Positions 24,687-38,122 of a stretch of 64,000 nt of DNA are shown here, one piece after another (position 1 is the stretch's first letter; the number at the start of each line of letters is the position of its first letter). A program made the translations under genes and the position numbers. The notes under the pieces are model-generated. The model was not told the DNA's origin. It was given only the letters and a program-made list of their open reading frames with translations, and did not search any database. This stretch comes from Pseudoduganella albidiflava (GTDB taxonomy: Bacteria; Pseudomonadota; Gammaproteobacteria; Burkholderiales; Burkholderiaceae_D), in NCBI RefSeq assembly GCF_004322755.1, contig NZ_CP036401.1:310001-374000 (forward strand), given 5' to 3'.

Positions 24687-26603
24687 TCAGGCTGCCAGGC
24701 GCAGCGGTACCGGATCGAGGCGTTCATGCAGCAGCTTGAACACGTCGTCCTTGGTGAGCACGTAGCGTTCCATCAGCACGTCCTTCAGCGATTCCATCAC
24801 GTCGCGGTAATCGCCGATCGATTTCAGCGTTTCGCTGTACAGCTCGTCGGCCTTGGCTTCCACCTGCACCAGCGTGTGCTCGCCGCTCATCTCGTTCTTG
24901 AACTGGCTGTAGTCCAGCTTGGAACGGGAATACATCGACAGGCTGTTGACCATCGTGTGCAGCATCGAGGTCGCTTTCTGGATATCGTTCTGGCTGCCCA
25001 CCGAGATGCCGCGGGCGCCGTAGAACAGCTCTTCCGCCGCGACGCCGCCGTACAGCTGCATCACGTCGCGTTCCAGTTCTTCCAGCGTGCGCAGCGACAT
25101 GTCGTCACCGGCGGACAGTACATAGCCCAGCGCGTTCAGCTTCGAGACCGATTCCGTGCTGATCTTCAGCAGGTGCGATTTTTCTTTCACTTCGTCCAGC
25201 GTCAGGCCGGCACGCAGGTAGGGATCGATCTGCATGAAGAAGTGACCCAGTTCGTGCAAGGCAATCCGCTCGCGCTGGCGGGTCTTCTCGGCCGTGGTGG
25301 CGCGGTCGGTCAGGCCGATCGTGGCACGCTCGAAGGCGCGGAACATCAGGTCGGTATTGATCACCGTCTTGTCCTGGATCGACAGCAGCGAAGCGCGGTC
25401 GACCACGGTTTCCAGCAGGGCCGGCGACAGGTTCTGGGTAATCTCGGCGATCTGGTCCAGGTTCATGTCGTTCCAGTCCACCAGGCCGTCTTCCTTGCGC
25501 TTCAGGAACGAGCTCAGCAGTTCTTTGCGTTCCTGCTTGTTCGGCAGGCGGAAGTTGATCTTCACGGAGAAGCGGCGCAGCATCGCTTCATCCATCTGCG
25601 AATTGTTGTCGTCGAAGTTCGACGCCACCACCCAGATCACGCCCTTGCCTTCGTCGCTCTTCACGCCGTCCAGCAGGCCCAGCAGGGTATTGGCGGTATC
25701 GTCTTCCCACTTCTTCTCGCCGCGGCCGCGGGGCATGAACAGCGCCTGCGCTTCGTCGAGGAAGATGATGCAGTTGCCGCGGGCGGCAGCCTTGCGGTAC
25801 AGCGCGTTCAGCGACTTGGAGCCGCCACCGATGTAGCCCGATTCCAGCGCCGAGCCGGAAGCCGAGATCAGCGGGTAGCCCAGGCGCTTGGCCAGGTAGC
25901 CGGCCAGCTTGGTCTTGCCGGTACCGGCAGGGCCCGTCAGCATCACGTTGAACGGCTTGTCGATGTTGTGCTGCTTGTAGACGGCGCGGTTGCGGATCAT
26001 GTCTTCCAGGTGCAGCACTTCCTGCTTGATGTCTTCCATGCCGATCAGGTCGTCCATCGAACCCTTCAGCTTGTCCGGAGTGATCACGGACGCGGAAGCG
26101 CCACCCATGCCGGGAATGCCGAACTTCAGCACGAACAGCAGCAGTACCACGAGGAAGATGTCGAATGCGTGGCGTTGCACGAAAGCCGTCACGCCCGCCA
26201 TCGTGCCGCCATCGTCCAGCAGCACGGCCTTGTGCTTGGACAGGTAGTCTTCCTTGGCGATCGCGTACGGCAGGCCGTTACGCAGCAGCACTTCGCGCTC
26301 CAGGCTCAGGTGGGAGGTGCTGGGCACCTTCACCACGTGCAGCTGGGAAGAATCCTTGAATTTGTAGATATAACGCGGCGAATCCGACAGCGGACGGGCG
26401 ATCAGCAGGTAATCGAGCCGCGCACGCTGGCCCACCAGGGCGGTGATTTCCGAAATGTTCTGCGAACGGACGACCGGGCTCGTGTCTTGCACGACTTCGG
26501 TGCGAATGACGGCGAAAACGACGGCCGCGACAGCCAGCACGACGAGGGCGAGGCGCACCCAGGTGTTCTTGAGCGCAAGCTGAAGTTTATAGAGATTGAA
26601 CAT
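24687..26603 (-). CDS. FtsH-like membrane AAA protease, divergent
   Basis: 638 residues. Two membrane segments (about 17-34 and 143-160) flank a periplasmic domain. The AAA module has Walker A GPAGTGKTK (224-232) and Walker B CIIFLDEA (278-285), the latter followed by Q rather than the usual FtsH DEID; the pore loop is YIGGG. The M41 peptidase has HELGH at 450-454 instead of HEAGH and a downstream NDIQKAT carrying the third zinc ligand, so it looks catalytic. Too different to be the housekeeping FtsH; probably a second, specialised copy. Isolated on its strand between a terminator and a 321-bp gap. Confidence 0.88.
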   Translation of the reverse strand: MFNLYKLQLALKNTWVRLALVVLAVAAVVFAVIRTEVVQDTSPVVRSQNISEITALVGQRARLDYLLIARPLSDSPRYIYKFKDSSQLHVVKVPSTSHLSLEREVLLRNGLPYAIAKEDYLSKHKAVLLDDGGTMAGVTAFVQRHAFDIFLVVLLLFVLKFGIPGMGGASASVITPDKLKGSMDDLIGMEDIKQEVLHLEDMIRNRAVYKQHNIDKPFNVMLTGPAGTGKTKLAGYLAKRLGYPLISASGSALESGYIGGGSKSLNALYRKAAARGNCIIFLDEAQALFMPRGRGEKKWEDDTANTLLGLLDGVKSDEGKGVIWVVASNFDDNNSQMDEAMLRRFSVKINFRLPNKQERKELLSSFLKRKEDGLVDWNDMNLDQIAEITQNLSPALLETVVDRASLLSIQDKTVINTDLMFRAFERATIGLTDRATTAEKTRQRERIALHELGHFFMQIDPYLRAGLTLDEVKEKSHLLKISTESVSKLNALGYVLSAGDDMSLRTLEELERDVMQLYGGVAAEELFYGARGISVGSQNDIQKATSMLHTMVNSLSMYSRSKLDYSQFKNEMSGEHTLVQVEAKADELYSETLKSIGDYRDVMESLKDVLMERYVLTKDDVFKLLHERLDPVPLRLAA

Positions 26604-26924
26604 GTAGGCAGACTCGACTGTTACTGATACACGGATGATTGTCGTTCGCCGGGGCTCGATATGCGGTTGTGGGGCACATCAGCACCAGCTGGAAATCCGG
26701 CACGCGAATGGGGCACTGCCGGAGGTGTCGTTGGGCGGGGCACGGGCGCTGCCTGGGCGGCAGCTTGTATCTGATGACCTGTGAGCGGTCTTTAATGCCG
26801 AGCGGCAACGTAGCGTATATGTGGACTATACCGGGCTCCACAAGCTTTGTCTTTAGTTTCCTGAAGAAAAAATCCCCAGATGCAACAGCAAGGCAACGGC
26901 TGATTCCGGTCTGTCTAGCCTGAT
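26604..26924. other. Intergenic region upstream of the FtsH-like gene
   Basis: 321 bases holding the promoter region of the leftward FtsH-like gene and the 3' flank of the next gene. No hairpin terminator with a T tract, no clear promoter hexamers and no convincing small gene were found. Confidence 0.35.
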
Positions 26925-27776
26925 TTACAAAGGCTGTTTCCCTGCGTTTTTCTCTGTGTTTTGTCCGCTGTTTTTACCCGCGCGCCTGTCGTTGCCGGTT
27001 CGTCCATCGTAGCGGCGGTCGATACGGTTCAGCGAACCGTCACGGCGCATCGTGTCGAGCATGGCGTTCATGCGCGCCACCAGCCGGTCCGGCACGCTGG
27101 GGTGGCACGCCAGGTACAGGCCCACGCGGTTGAACACCAGTACCGGCACCAGTTGGCCATCGCGGCCCAGCCGCCGCATGGTGTCCAGTTCCGGCCGCGA
27201 TGCCACGGCCCACAGGTCGATCCGGTTCAGCAGCAGTTTTTCCGGATTGACGGCATCGTCCTGTACGGCCTCCACGGTGAAGCCGCGGCTGCGCAGGAAC
27301 TCGTCGCGCGCGTCGCCGGCGTAGGTGCCGATGCGCAGGGGGCGCGCATCTTCCAGTGTGCGCAGCCGCAGCGGACGGTCGGCACGCGCCATCAGCACCC
27401 AGTCCGATTGCACGATCGGGCCTACCCACTTGAAGCCGGCTTCGCGCTCGGCGGTGCGGGTGGTGGAATACACGCAGGTCAGCGGATTGCGCTGCGCCTT
27501 CATGTAGGCGCGTTTCCAGGGCAGCAAGTCGATGGTGTGCGGCACGCCGACCCGCTCGAGCATTTCGCGCACCTTGTCGGTCTGGCGCCCGGCGGGCTTG
27601 CCGTCGACCAGCATGCTGGTGGGCGGCGTATGCTCGCCCGTGATGGCGAGGCGCGGCCAGGCATCCGGTGCGGCGGCGGAGGACTTGGCGGCCGCCATGG
27701 CCGGCTGGCCGAGGGCAAAGGCGAGGCTGAAGGTGCCGGCGGCGGCCAGCGCGGCACCTGCCAGCGTGATGCGCAT
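26925..27776 (-). CDS. Periplasmic solute-binding protein (family 3-like)
   Basis: 283 residues. Signal peptide cut near GQPAMAAA, then a type II binding-protein fold: RLAITGEHTPPTSMLVDGKPAGRQTDKVREML opens it, and RPLRIGTYAGDARDEFL and DLWAVASRPEL mark the second lobe. The basic, low-complexity end (RAGKNSGQNTEKNAGK) is unusual. No transporter genes accompany it; such orphan proteins often act as sensors or enzymes rather than transport partners. It starts five bases after the stop of the ArnT-like gene, so both are in one operon. Confidence 0.75.
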   Translation of the reverse strand: MRITLAGAALAAAGTFSLAFALGQPAMAAAKSSAAAPDAWPRLAITGEHTPPTSMLVDGKPAGRQTDKVREMLERVGVPHTIDLLPWKRAYMKAQRNPLTCVYSTTRTAEREAGFKWVGPIVQSDWVLMARADRPLRLRTLEDARPLRIGTYAGDARDEFLRSRGFTVEAVQDDAVNPEKLLLNRIDLWAVASRPELDTMRRLGRDGQLVPVLVFNRVGLYLACHPSVPDRLVARMNAMLDTMRRDGSLNRIDRRYDGRTGNDRRAGKNSGQNTEKNAGKQPL

Positions 27777-27781
27777 GCCGG

Positions 27782-29491
27782 TCACGGCACGGCGCGGCGG
27801 AACAGCCGGAAACGCTCGCTGCGCTCGCTGACGCGGCGGCCTTCCCACAGCAGCGTCCAGTTGCCGGGCGGGTCGCGCCGCACGCCGCGCGTGTAGTCCT
27901 GCCACAGCAGCACGCGGCATTGCGCGTGGTCCACGCTGTTGAACGGCAGCTTGCCGAAGTAGGCGAACGAGGCGCGCTGGGCCGGGCCGGCATTGCTGGT
28001 CACGCAATCGGTATCGGGCGGCAGTACGGCCGCGGCCTGGCGTGCCACCGTGGCATAGCTCTTGTTATAGTTGGTGAGCGGCAGGAACAGCGTCATCCAC
28101 AGGATCCAGATCAGGATCACGCCGCCCGAGGACAGCACCACGGCGCGCCACAGGACCGACGGCCGGCGCGACACGCGCCAGTGCACCAGCAGGAACCACC
28201 CGAGGGTGGCGGCGGCCGCCACGATCAGCGCCAGCCAGTTCACTTCCGGCACATAGCCCGGCACCAGGCGCAGCACGTTGCGGGCGGGCTTCGGCGGCCA
28301 GCCCGTCAGCTGGGCATACCAGAACAGCCACAGCACGGCCGCGCACAGCGTCAGCACCATCACGGAAAACCAGTCGATCGCGTTGATCGCGCCACGCTGC
28401 ACCGTCAGCAGGCCGAACGCGGCCATGATGGCCAGCGGCGGCACCAGCATCAGCAATTGGGCATGTTCCGGCGCCGGGTGCATCAGCAGCATGATCATCG
28501 ACACGGTGACGAAGGTGGTCGGCACCACGATGTGCAGCAGGTCGTTCTGCCGGCGCCACGCGTAGGCAGCCCACAGGGCGAACGGCCAGGCGGGCCAGAA
28601 GAACCACACGCCGTCGCGGAAGAAGATCTGCAGCGGGCGCAGGCTCGGCAGCGCCAGCTGGGCCATGTTCCACGTATTCCAGGCCACCAGCGGCGCCTGG
28701 CCATAAGGCCGCGCGGCAAACGCCGGGACCAGCCACGGCAGCGTGACGGCGCACGCTACGCCGAGCGAGGCCAGCAGGTGCGGCAGCGCCTTGCCGGCCG
28801 GGATCGCCAGGAAGCGCGTGCAGATGAACAGGGCCACCAGCACGAAAGCGGGCGGCACCCAGCCGCGGGTCAGCGTCATCAGGCCCAGCGCCAGGCCGAT
28901 CAGCGCGGCATTGCGCCAGCACGGCTTTTCCATGTAGCGTATCGAGCGGTACAGCGTGAGTGCGAGCAGCGCCGTCAGCAGCGGCTCGGCCGTGGTTTCA
29001 TGGCCGTGCTGCAGGAAGCCCAGGCAGCCGAGATAGATCAGCAGCGCGGCATCGGCCAGCGTGCGGCCGAAGTCGTCCGGCTCGGGCTGGCCGCCGAAGG
29101 CCAGCTTCAGCGGCTGCGCCTCGGGGCGCCGGCCCAGGTTGAACGTGGCATACCACAGCGACAGCGCGCCCAGCAGGAATACCCCGATGGTGGCGATGCG
29201 GGCCGCCAGCACATCGCCGAACAGGCCGCCGAACAGCTTGATGCACAGCGCGCCCAGCCAGAACATCAGCGGGCCTTCTTCCGGCATCGACATGCCGGCG
29301 ATGTTCGGCCACAGCCAGTCCTGCCAGGTGCCGTGCGCCATCGTCCACATGATCCCGAAGCTGGCGGCATCGTCGTTCTTCCACGGTTCCCGTCCGATCA
29401 CGCCCGGCAGGATGTACAGCATGGCCAGGGCGATCAGGGCCCAGCGGGGCAGGGCGAGGACGGCAGAGGCGGGAAGGCGGACTGGCTTCAT
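27782..29491 (-). CDS. ArnT-like glycosyltransferase (GT39/GT83 fold), integral membrane
   Basis: 569 residues with about twelve membrane helices. The first periplasmic loop has the catalytic-type acidic motif REPWKNDDAASFG, as in ArnT and protein O-mannosyltransferases that use lipid-linked sugars. HGHETTAEPLLTALLALTLYRS and LTRGWVPP are further family features. It transfers a sugar from a polyprenyl carrier to lipid A or a protein; the acceptor cannot be deduced. It is translationally close to the solute-binding protein and lies next to rpmE2 behind that gene's terminator. Confidence 0.85.
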   Translation of the reverse strand: MKPVRLPASAVLALPRWALIALAMLYILPGVIGREPWKNDDAASFGIMWTMAHGTWQDWLWPNIAGMSMPEEGPLMFWLGALCIKLFGGLFGDVLAARIATIGVFLLGALSLWYATFNLGRRPEAQPLKLAFGGQPEPDDFGRTLADAALLIYLGCLGFLQHGHETTAEPLLTALLALTLYRSIRYMEKPCWRNAALIGLALGLMTLTRGWVPPAFVLVALFICTRFLAIPAGKALPHLLASLGVACAVTLPWLVPAFAARPYGQAPLVAWNTWNMAQLALPSLRPLQIFFRDGVWFFWPAWPFALWAAYAWRRQNDLLHIVVPTTFVTVSMIMLLMHPAPEHAQLLMLVPPLAIMAAFGLLTVQRGAINAIDWFSVMVLTLCAAVLWLFWYAQLTGWPPKPARNVLRLVPGYVPEVNWLALIVAAAATLGWFLLVHWRVSRRPSVLWRAVVLSSGGVILIWILWMTLFLPLTNYNKSYATVARQAAAVLPPDTDCVTSNAGPAQRASFAYFGKLPFNSVDHAQCRVLLWQDYTRGVRRDPPGNWTLLWEGRRVSERSERFRLFRRAVP

Positions 29492-29540
29492 TAATCGGTA
29501 TTGCTGACGTTGGAAACAGGAGTATCGGCGATAACAATAA

Positions 29541-29566
29541 AAAAAGGCAGCCGCAGCTGCCTTTTT
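29541..29566. terminator. Intrinsic terminator after rpmE2
   Basis: GGCAGC (29546-29551) and GCTGCC (29556-29561) with a CGCA loop, flanked by A5 and T6. It follows the stop of rpmE2 on the minus strand and could also act on plus-strand transcripts. Confidence 0.88.
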
Positions 29567-29581
29567 TCGCGCACGAGGCGA

Positions 29582-29851
29582 TTAGCCCTGCGAGACGGCG
29601 GTCTTGGAACCGACCTTGCCGAACTTCTGGCGGAACTTTTCCACGCGACCGGCGGTGTCGACGATCTTGTGCTGGCCCGTGAAGAACGGGTGCGATTCCG
29701 ACGAGACTTCGATCTTGACCAGCGGGTATTCCTTGCCGTCGAGGGTGATCTTGTCGCGGGTCTGGATCGTGGAACGGGTCACGAACTTGAAGTCGCAGGA
29801 CAGGTCGTGGAAGACGACTTCGCGGTAATCCGGATGGGTATCTTGTTTCAT
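29582..29851 (-). CDS. rpmE2: 50S ribosomal protein L31, type B
   Basis: 89 residues. The sequence opens [18 protein letters not shown] and has the typical [11 protein letters not shown] stretch. The CxxC zinc ligands of type A L31 are absent, so this is the zinc-independent paralogue, which in other bacteria replaces the zinc form when zinc is scarce. It binds at the subunit interface of the large subunit. Gene length and flanking terminator are normal. Confidence 0.95.
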   Translation of the reverse strand: MKQDTHPDYREVVFHDLSCDFKFVTRSTIQTRDKITLDGKEYPLVKIEVSSESHPFFTGQHKIVDTAGRVEKFRQKFGKVGSKTAVSQG

Positions 29852-29977
29852 GGTGCTTACTCTCTAAAGTTTGGTAGCCAAACAGCACTTCGGCGGTCCA
29901 ACAGCTTCTCGACCCGATTGCCGCCCACTTGCCGGGGTTAAAAACAGCCGAAAATTATACACCAAACGCAGTAAAAG

Positions 29978-30041
29978 AAATGGGGACGGACCCCATTTTC
30001 CAGGAAATGTTTCCCGGAAAATGGGGTACGTCCCCATTTTT
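29978..30041. repeat. Long inverted repeat (REP-like hairpin) between rpmE2 and rho
   Basis: The left arm AAATGGGGACGGACCCCATTTTCC (29978-30001) and the right arm at 30015-30041 are complementary over 23 of 24 positions, with a short loop that itself contains GGAAA-TG-TTTCC. The hairpin lies 16 bases after the stop of rho and ends in TTTTT, so it can serve as the rho terminator. Its nested palindromes (TGGGG-N-CCCCA) look like a dispersed REP-type element. Confidence 0.8.
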
Positions 30042-30056
30042 GCGGCAACTTTTTCG

Positions 30057-31319
30057 TTAGCCGCCGCGCCGCATCATGTCGAAGAACTCGGTATTGGTCT
30101 TCGTGGCGCGCATCTTGTCGAGGATGAACTCCATCGCTTCGATCTCGTCCATCGAGTACAGCAGCTTGCGCAGGATCCAGATCTTCTGCAGCTCGTTCGG
30201 CTTGATCAGCAGTTCCTCGCGGCGGGTGCCGGATTTGTTCAGGTTGATCGCCGGGTAGACGCGCTTCTCGGCCAGGCGGCGCTCCAGGTGCACTTCCATG
30301 TTGCCGGTGCCCTTGAATTCCTCGTAGATCACGTCATCCATGCGCGAGCCGGTTTCGATCAGCGCGGTGGCGATGATCGTCAGCGAGCCGCCTTCTTCGA
30401 TATTGCGGGCGGCGCCGAAGAAGCGTTTCGGGCGCTGCAGCGCGTTGGCGTCCACGCCGCCGGTCAGCACCTTGCCCGAAGCGGGGATCACGGTGTTGTA
30501 GGCGCGGGCCAGGCGGGTGATCGAGTCCAGCAGGATGACCACGTCCTTCTTCATCTCGACCAGGCGCTTGGCCTTTTCCATGACCATCTCGGCAACCTGC
30601 ACGTGGCGGGTGGCCGGTTCGTCGAAGGTGGAGGCGACGACTTCGCCGCGCACCGAGCGCTGCATTTCCGTCACTTCTTCCGGGCGTTCGTCGATCAGCA
30701 GCACGATCAGCGTCACGTCCGGGTGGTTGGCCGTGATGGCGTGCGCGATATGCTGCAGCATCACGGACTTGCCGGACTTCGGCGACGCCACCAGCAGGCC
30801 GCGCTGGCCCTTGCCGATCGGCGCGATCAGGTCGACGATGCGGCCGGTGATGTTCTCGGCGCCGTTCATCTCGCGCTCCAGGCGCAGCGGCTCGTTCGGG
30901 TGCAGCGGCGTCAGGTTCTCAAACAGGATGCGGTGCTTCGAGGCTTCCGGCGATTCGCCGTTGACCTTGTCCACCTTGACCAGCGCGAAATAGCGTTCGC
31001 CATCTTTCGGCGTGCGCACTTCGCCCTCGATCGAGTCACCGGTATGCAGGTTGAAGCGCCGGATCTGCGACGGCGAGATATAGATGTCGTCGGTGGACGC
31101 CATGTAGCTGGCGTCTGGCGAACGCAGGAAGCCGAAACCGTCCGGCAGCACTTCCAGGGCGCCATCGCCGAAGATCTGCTCGCCGGACTTGGCGCGCTTC
31201 TTCAGGATCGCGAACATGAGCTCCTGCTTGCGCAGGCGGGCCGCATTGTCGATATCCAGACTGATGGCCATTTCCAGCAGCGCCGAAACGTGCAAGGCCT
31301 TTAATTCAGATAGATGCAT
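30057..31319 (-). CDS. rho: Transcription termination factor Rho
   Basis: 420 residues, standard length. N-terminal Rho-N helices, then the cold-shock-like RNA-binding domain ([20 protein letters not shown]), then the RecA-type ATPase with Walker A SPKSGKS, Walker [18 protein letters not shown]-loop [14 protein letters not shown] and R-loop residues ([14 protein letters not shown]). A hexameric helicase that strips RNA polymerase from untranslated RNA. Located downstream of trxA on the same strand, the trxA-rho order found throughout proteobacteria. Confidence 0.98.
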   Translation of the reverse strand: MHLSELKALHVSALLEMAISLDIDNAARLRKQELMFAILKKRAKSGEQIFGDGALEVLPDGFGFLRSPDASYMASTDDIYISPSQIRRFNLHTGDSIEGEVRTPKDGERYFALVKVDKVNGESPEASKHRILFENLTPLHPNEPLRLEREMNGAENITGRIVDLIAPIGKGQRGLLVASPKSGKSVMLQHIAHAITANHPDVTLIVLLIDERPEEVTEMQRSVRGEVVASTFDEPATRHVQVAEMVMEKAKRLVEMKKDVVILLDSITRLARAYNTVIPASGKVLTGGVDANALQRPKRFFGAARNIEEGGSLTIIATALIETGSRMDDVIYEEFKGTGNMEVHLERRLAEKRVYPAINLNKSGTRREELLIKPNELQKIWILRKLLYSMDEIEAMEFILDKMRATKTNTEFFDMMRRGG

Positions 31320-31416
31320 AGGTGTTTGAGTGTCCCGTGACGGGAAAGTAAGGTAGGGGAGGGAACTGCGTGGACTCTATATTCTCGGGGGGCGGATGCC
31401 TCGGACCCGGCCAGGC

Positions 31417-31444
31417 AGGTGGTGCTGCGGGCGCAGCACCACCT
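31417..31444. terminator. GC-rich hairpin in the trxA-rho gap
   Basis: AGGTGGTGCTGC and GCAGCACCACCT form a perfect 12-base-pair stem around GGGC, directly after the trxA stop on the minus strand. There is no T tract, so it could be a weak terminator, a processing site that shields the trxA message, or part of the leader through which Rho controls its own gene. Confidence 0.6.
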
Positions 31445-31451
31445 ATATTAC

Positions 31452-31778
31452 TCAAATATTGCTGTCGATGAAAGAGGTCAGCTGGCCTTTTGCCATCGCG
31501 CCCACTTTCTGGGCAGCCGGCACGCCGTTCTTGAACAGGATCAGCGTGGGAATGCCGCGGATGCCGAACTTGCCCGGCACGGTCTGGTTCGCGTCCACGT
31601 CCAGCTTGGCGATGGTCAGCTTGCCGTCATATTCCTTGGCCACTTCTTCCAGGATCGGTGCAATGCTCTTGCACGGACCGCACCACTCGGCCCAGAAGTC
31701 CACCAGCACGGGGCGGTCGGATTTCAGCACGTCGGCTTCGAACGACGCGTCGGTAATGTGTTTGATATTTTCGCTCAT
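31452..31778 (-). CDS. trxA: Thioredoxin
   Basis: 108 residues, the classic size. Active site WCGPCK in [12 protein letters not shown], cis-Pro segment [11 protein letters not shown], all as in bacterial thioredoxin 1. Cytoplasmic disulfide reductase for ribonucleotide reductase and others. ATG at 31778 preceded by GGGGAAAA; an in-frame upstream extension would add an unneeded tail. Placed before rho, usual in proteobacteria. Confidence 0.97.
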   Translation of the reverse strand: MSENIKHITDASFEADVLKSDRPVLVDFWAEWCGPCKSIAPILEEVAKEYDGKLTIAKLDVDANQTVPGKFGIRGIPTLILFKNGVPAAQKVGAMAKGQLTSFIDSNI

Positions 31779-32120
31779 GTTGTTTTCCCCTTTCGGGATC
31801 AGATTAAGTTCGCCTGGCGCGCCCGGTGCCTCAGCCTTGAGACCCACCAGCCCATTGACAGGGAGATGGAGCCGTCGCGCAACAATTCAATGTCAAGTCA
31901 CATTATCAATCACAGCATCGATCGAGGCATCGATCAAAAGCATCGATCGAATATCTGCTCAGTATCAACCGCGTATCAACCGCGTATCAACGAAAGTACC
32001 AGCGAAAGTACCAGCGAAAGTACCAACGAAAAAGTATCAACGAGTATCAACTGCGCTTCAGCCAAGTCGGATAACGAGACTTGCAAGAGGGAATCAAGCG
32101 GGGATGGATCAAATAATAAC
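31779..32120. other. 342-bp intergenic region rich in short repeats
   Basis: No gene is supported. The right half carries three copies of GCATCGATC (31915-31948) and the eight-unit array described separately (31962-32054). The region is AT-richer than its surroundings, and separates leftward trxA from the leftward response regulator gene. Confidence 0.5.
31962..32054. repeat. Direct repeat array, eight degenerate units with GTAYCARC core
   Basis: Units begin GTATCAACCGC (31962, 31973), GTATCAACGAAA (31984), GTACCAGCGAAA (31996, 32008), GTACCAACGAAAAA (32020), GTATCAACGA (32034) and GTATCAACTGC (32044). Spacing is 10 to 14 bases. The GTAYCARC core recurs eight times in 93 bases. Units are far shorter than CRISPR repeats and there are no spacers. 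Confidence 0.8.
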
Positions 32121-32534
32121 CTATTTTCTGTCGCCGTGTAGCGGTGCGGACCTGGCGCCGGCCGCCGCCAGCAGCTCGGCCAGCGCGGTGCGCGCCAGCG
32201 GCTTGCTGAAGGCGCCCAGGATCGTCAGTCCCTGGGCCGTCGCCAGCGTGCGCGCCGCGCGCAGGATGCCGCTGTCCATGCCGGAAAGCAGCACCACGCT
32301 GCCCGTGAAACCCTTCTCGGCCACGGTGCGCAGGAACTCGATGCCATCCATTTCCGGCAGCGACAGGTCGCAGATCAGCAGGTCCGGCCGGAATGTCGGC
32401 AGCGCCTTCAGCGCGCTGCGGGCGTCGGTGTCGGCGTGCACGTGGGGATAACCCAGGCTACCGATCATTTCCGTCAGCAGTTCCAGCATGAAGACGTCAT
32501 CGTCCAGCAGCAGGATGCGCAGCGGGTGGTTCAT
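32121..32534 (-). CDS. Stand-alone response regulator (receiver only)
   Basis: 137 residues, a single receiver domain. Acidic pocket DDD near the start (ILLLDDDVFML), phospho-acceptor Asp in LLICDLSLPEMDG, Thr/Ser position in VVLLSGMDSG, and the conserved Lys in GAFSKPLART. No output domain, so it acts by protein-protein contact or as a phosphate sink. It starts one base after the stop of the hybrid kinase gene, so the kinase is the obvious partner. Confidence 0.92.
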   Translation of the reverse strand: MNHPLRILLLDDDVFMLELLTEMIGSLGYPHVHADTDARSALKALPTFRPDLLICDLSLPEMDGIEFLRTVAEKGFTGSVVLLSGMDSGILRAARTLATAQGLTILGAFSKPLARTALAELLAAAGARSAPLHGDRK

Positions 32535-32535
32535 G

Positions 32536-37248
<4,713 letters not shown>

Positions 37249-37260
37249 CGAGCGGCAAAC

Positions 37261-38016
37261 TCAGGCGTGTGCACCCGTCGCGACGCTGCCGGCGAACTGG
37301 TAGCGGTGGCCCGGATGCCACATCGTCACGAGCGATGCCACCTTGCCGGCCGAGCGCGTGCGCCGGCGCAGCACGAGGCAGGGCTGGCGCGCTTCCATCG
37401 CCAGCATGTCGGCGATGTCGCGCGGCGCCGCCAGCGCTTCCAGGCTGTACGTGGCGGCCTGCAGCGGCGCGGTCGCCAGCAGGTATTCGCTGGGCGTCAC
37501 GCGGGTGAAATCCTGGGCCATGTAGTCGGGTGCCACCTGCGGGTTGACCCAGCGGTCTTCCACCTGGATCGGCACGCCGTTCTCGTAATGAACGATGATC
37601 GAATGAAACAGCAGGTGCGCGGCCGGCAGCTCGAAGCCCTTGGCCAGCAATTCCTGGGCGGGGCCCTGCTCGAGCCGCTGCAGCGTGCTGCGGTGCGTGT
37701 GGCCGCGGGCGCGGATCTCGTCGGCGATGCTGCGGATCTCCAGCAGCGTGGCCTGCACCTTCTGCGGCGCCACGAAGGTGCCGGAGCCCTGGCGGCGGGT
37801 CAGCACGGCTTCCGCCGTCAGCTCGCGCACCGCGCGGTTGACGGTCATCCGTGAGACGCCGAACTGCTTCACCAGCGCCTGCTCGGAGGGGATCACGTCG
37901 CCTTCCTTCCAGTGCCCGGCGGCGATCTGCGCCACCAGGAAATCCTTGATCCGCTGGAAGATGGGGGTGCCTGCTGCATCGTGCCGTGCTTCCAAGTCCT
38001 GCTCCTCTGCTGCCAT
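37261..38016 (-). CDS. hutC: Histidine utilization repressor, GntR/HutC family
   Basis: 251 residues. Winged helix of the GntR type (about 25-85; EGDVIPSEQALVKQFGVSRMTVNRAVREL) followed by a UTRA ligand domain with IVHYENGVPIQVEDRWVN and the closing LVTMWHPGHRYQFAGS, which is characteristic of HutC and binds urocanate. It represses hut genes until urocanate accumulates. Unusually it is 9 kb away from the hut operon at 46926, where a matching palindrome sits in the promoter. It is encoded head-to-head with ada (gap about 100 bp). Confidence 0.93.
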   Translation of the reverse strand: MAAEEQDLEARHDAAGTPIFQRIKDFLVAQIAAGHWKEGDVIPSEQALVKQFGVSRMTVNRAVRELTAEAVLTRRQGSGTFVAPQKVQATLLEIRSIADEIRARGHTHRSTLQRLEQGPAQELLAKGFELPAAHLLFHSIIVHYENGVPIQVEDRWVNPQVAPDYMAQDFTRVTPSEYLLATAPLQAATYSLEALAAPRDIADMLAMEARQPCLVLRRRTRSAGKVASLVTMWHPGHRYQFAGSVATGAHA

Positions 38017-38122
38017 GGTCGCGGCATTCTAGGGCCTTACCGAATTCAAAAGCAAGCGGCGGGGTGCCTGCCGCACGAGCGCCGCCTACCATGGCGGCAT
38101 ACAATGTTTGCCTGGAGCCGCC

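Noticed and set aside
26587..26841. 84-residue open frame on the minus strand upstream of the FtsH-like gene
   Set aside because: Overlaps the start of that gene, Pro/Arg-rich, no ribosome site and no recognisable domain.
31915..32054. CRISPR array
   Set aside because: Units of 10-14 bases without spacers, no cas genes in the window.
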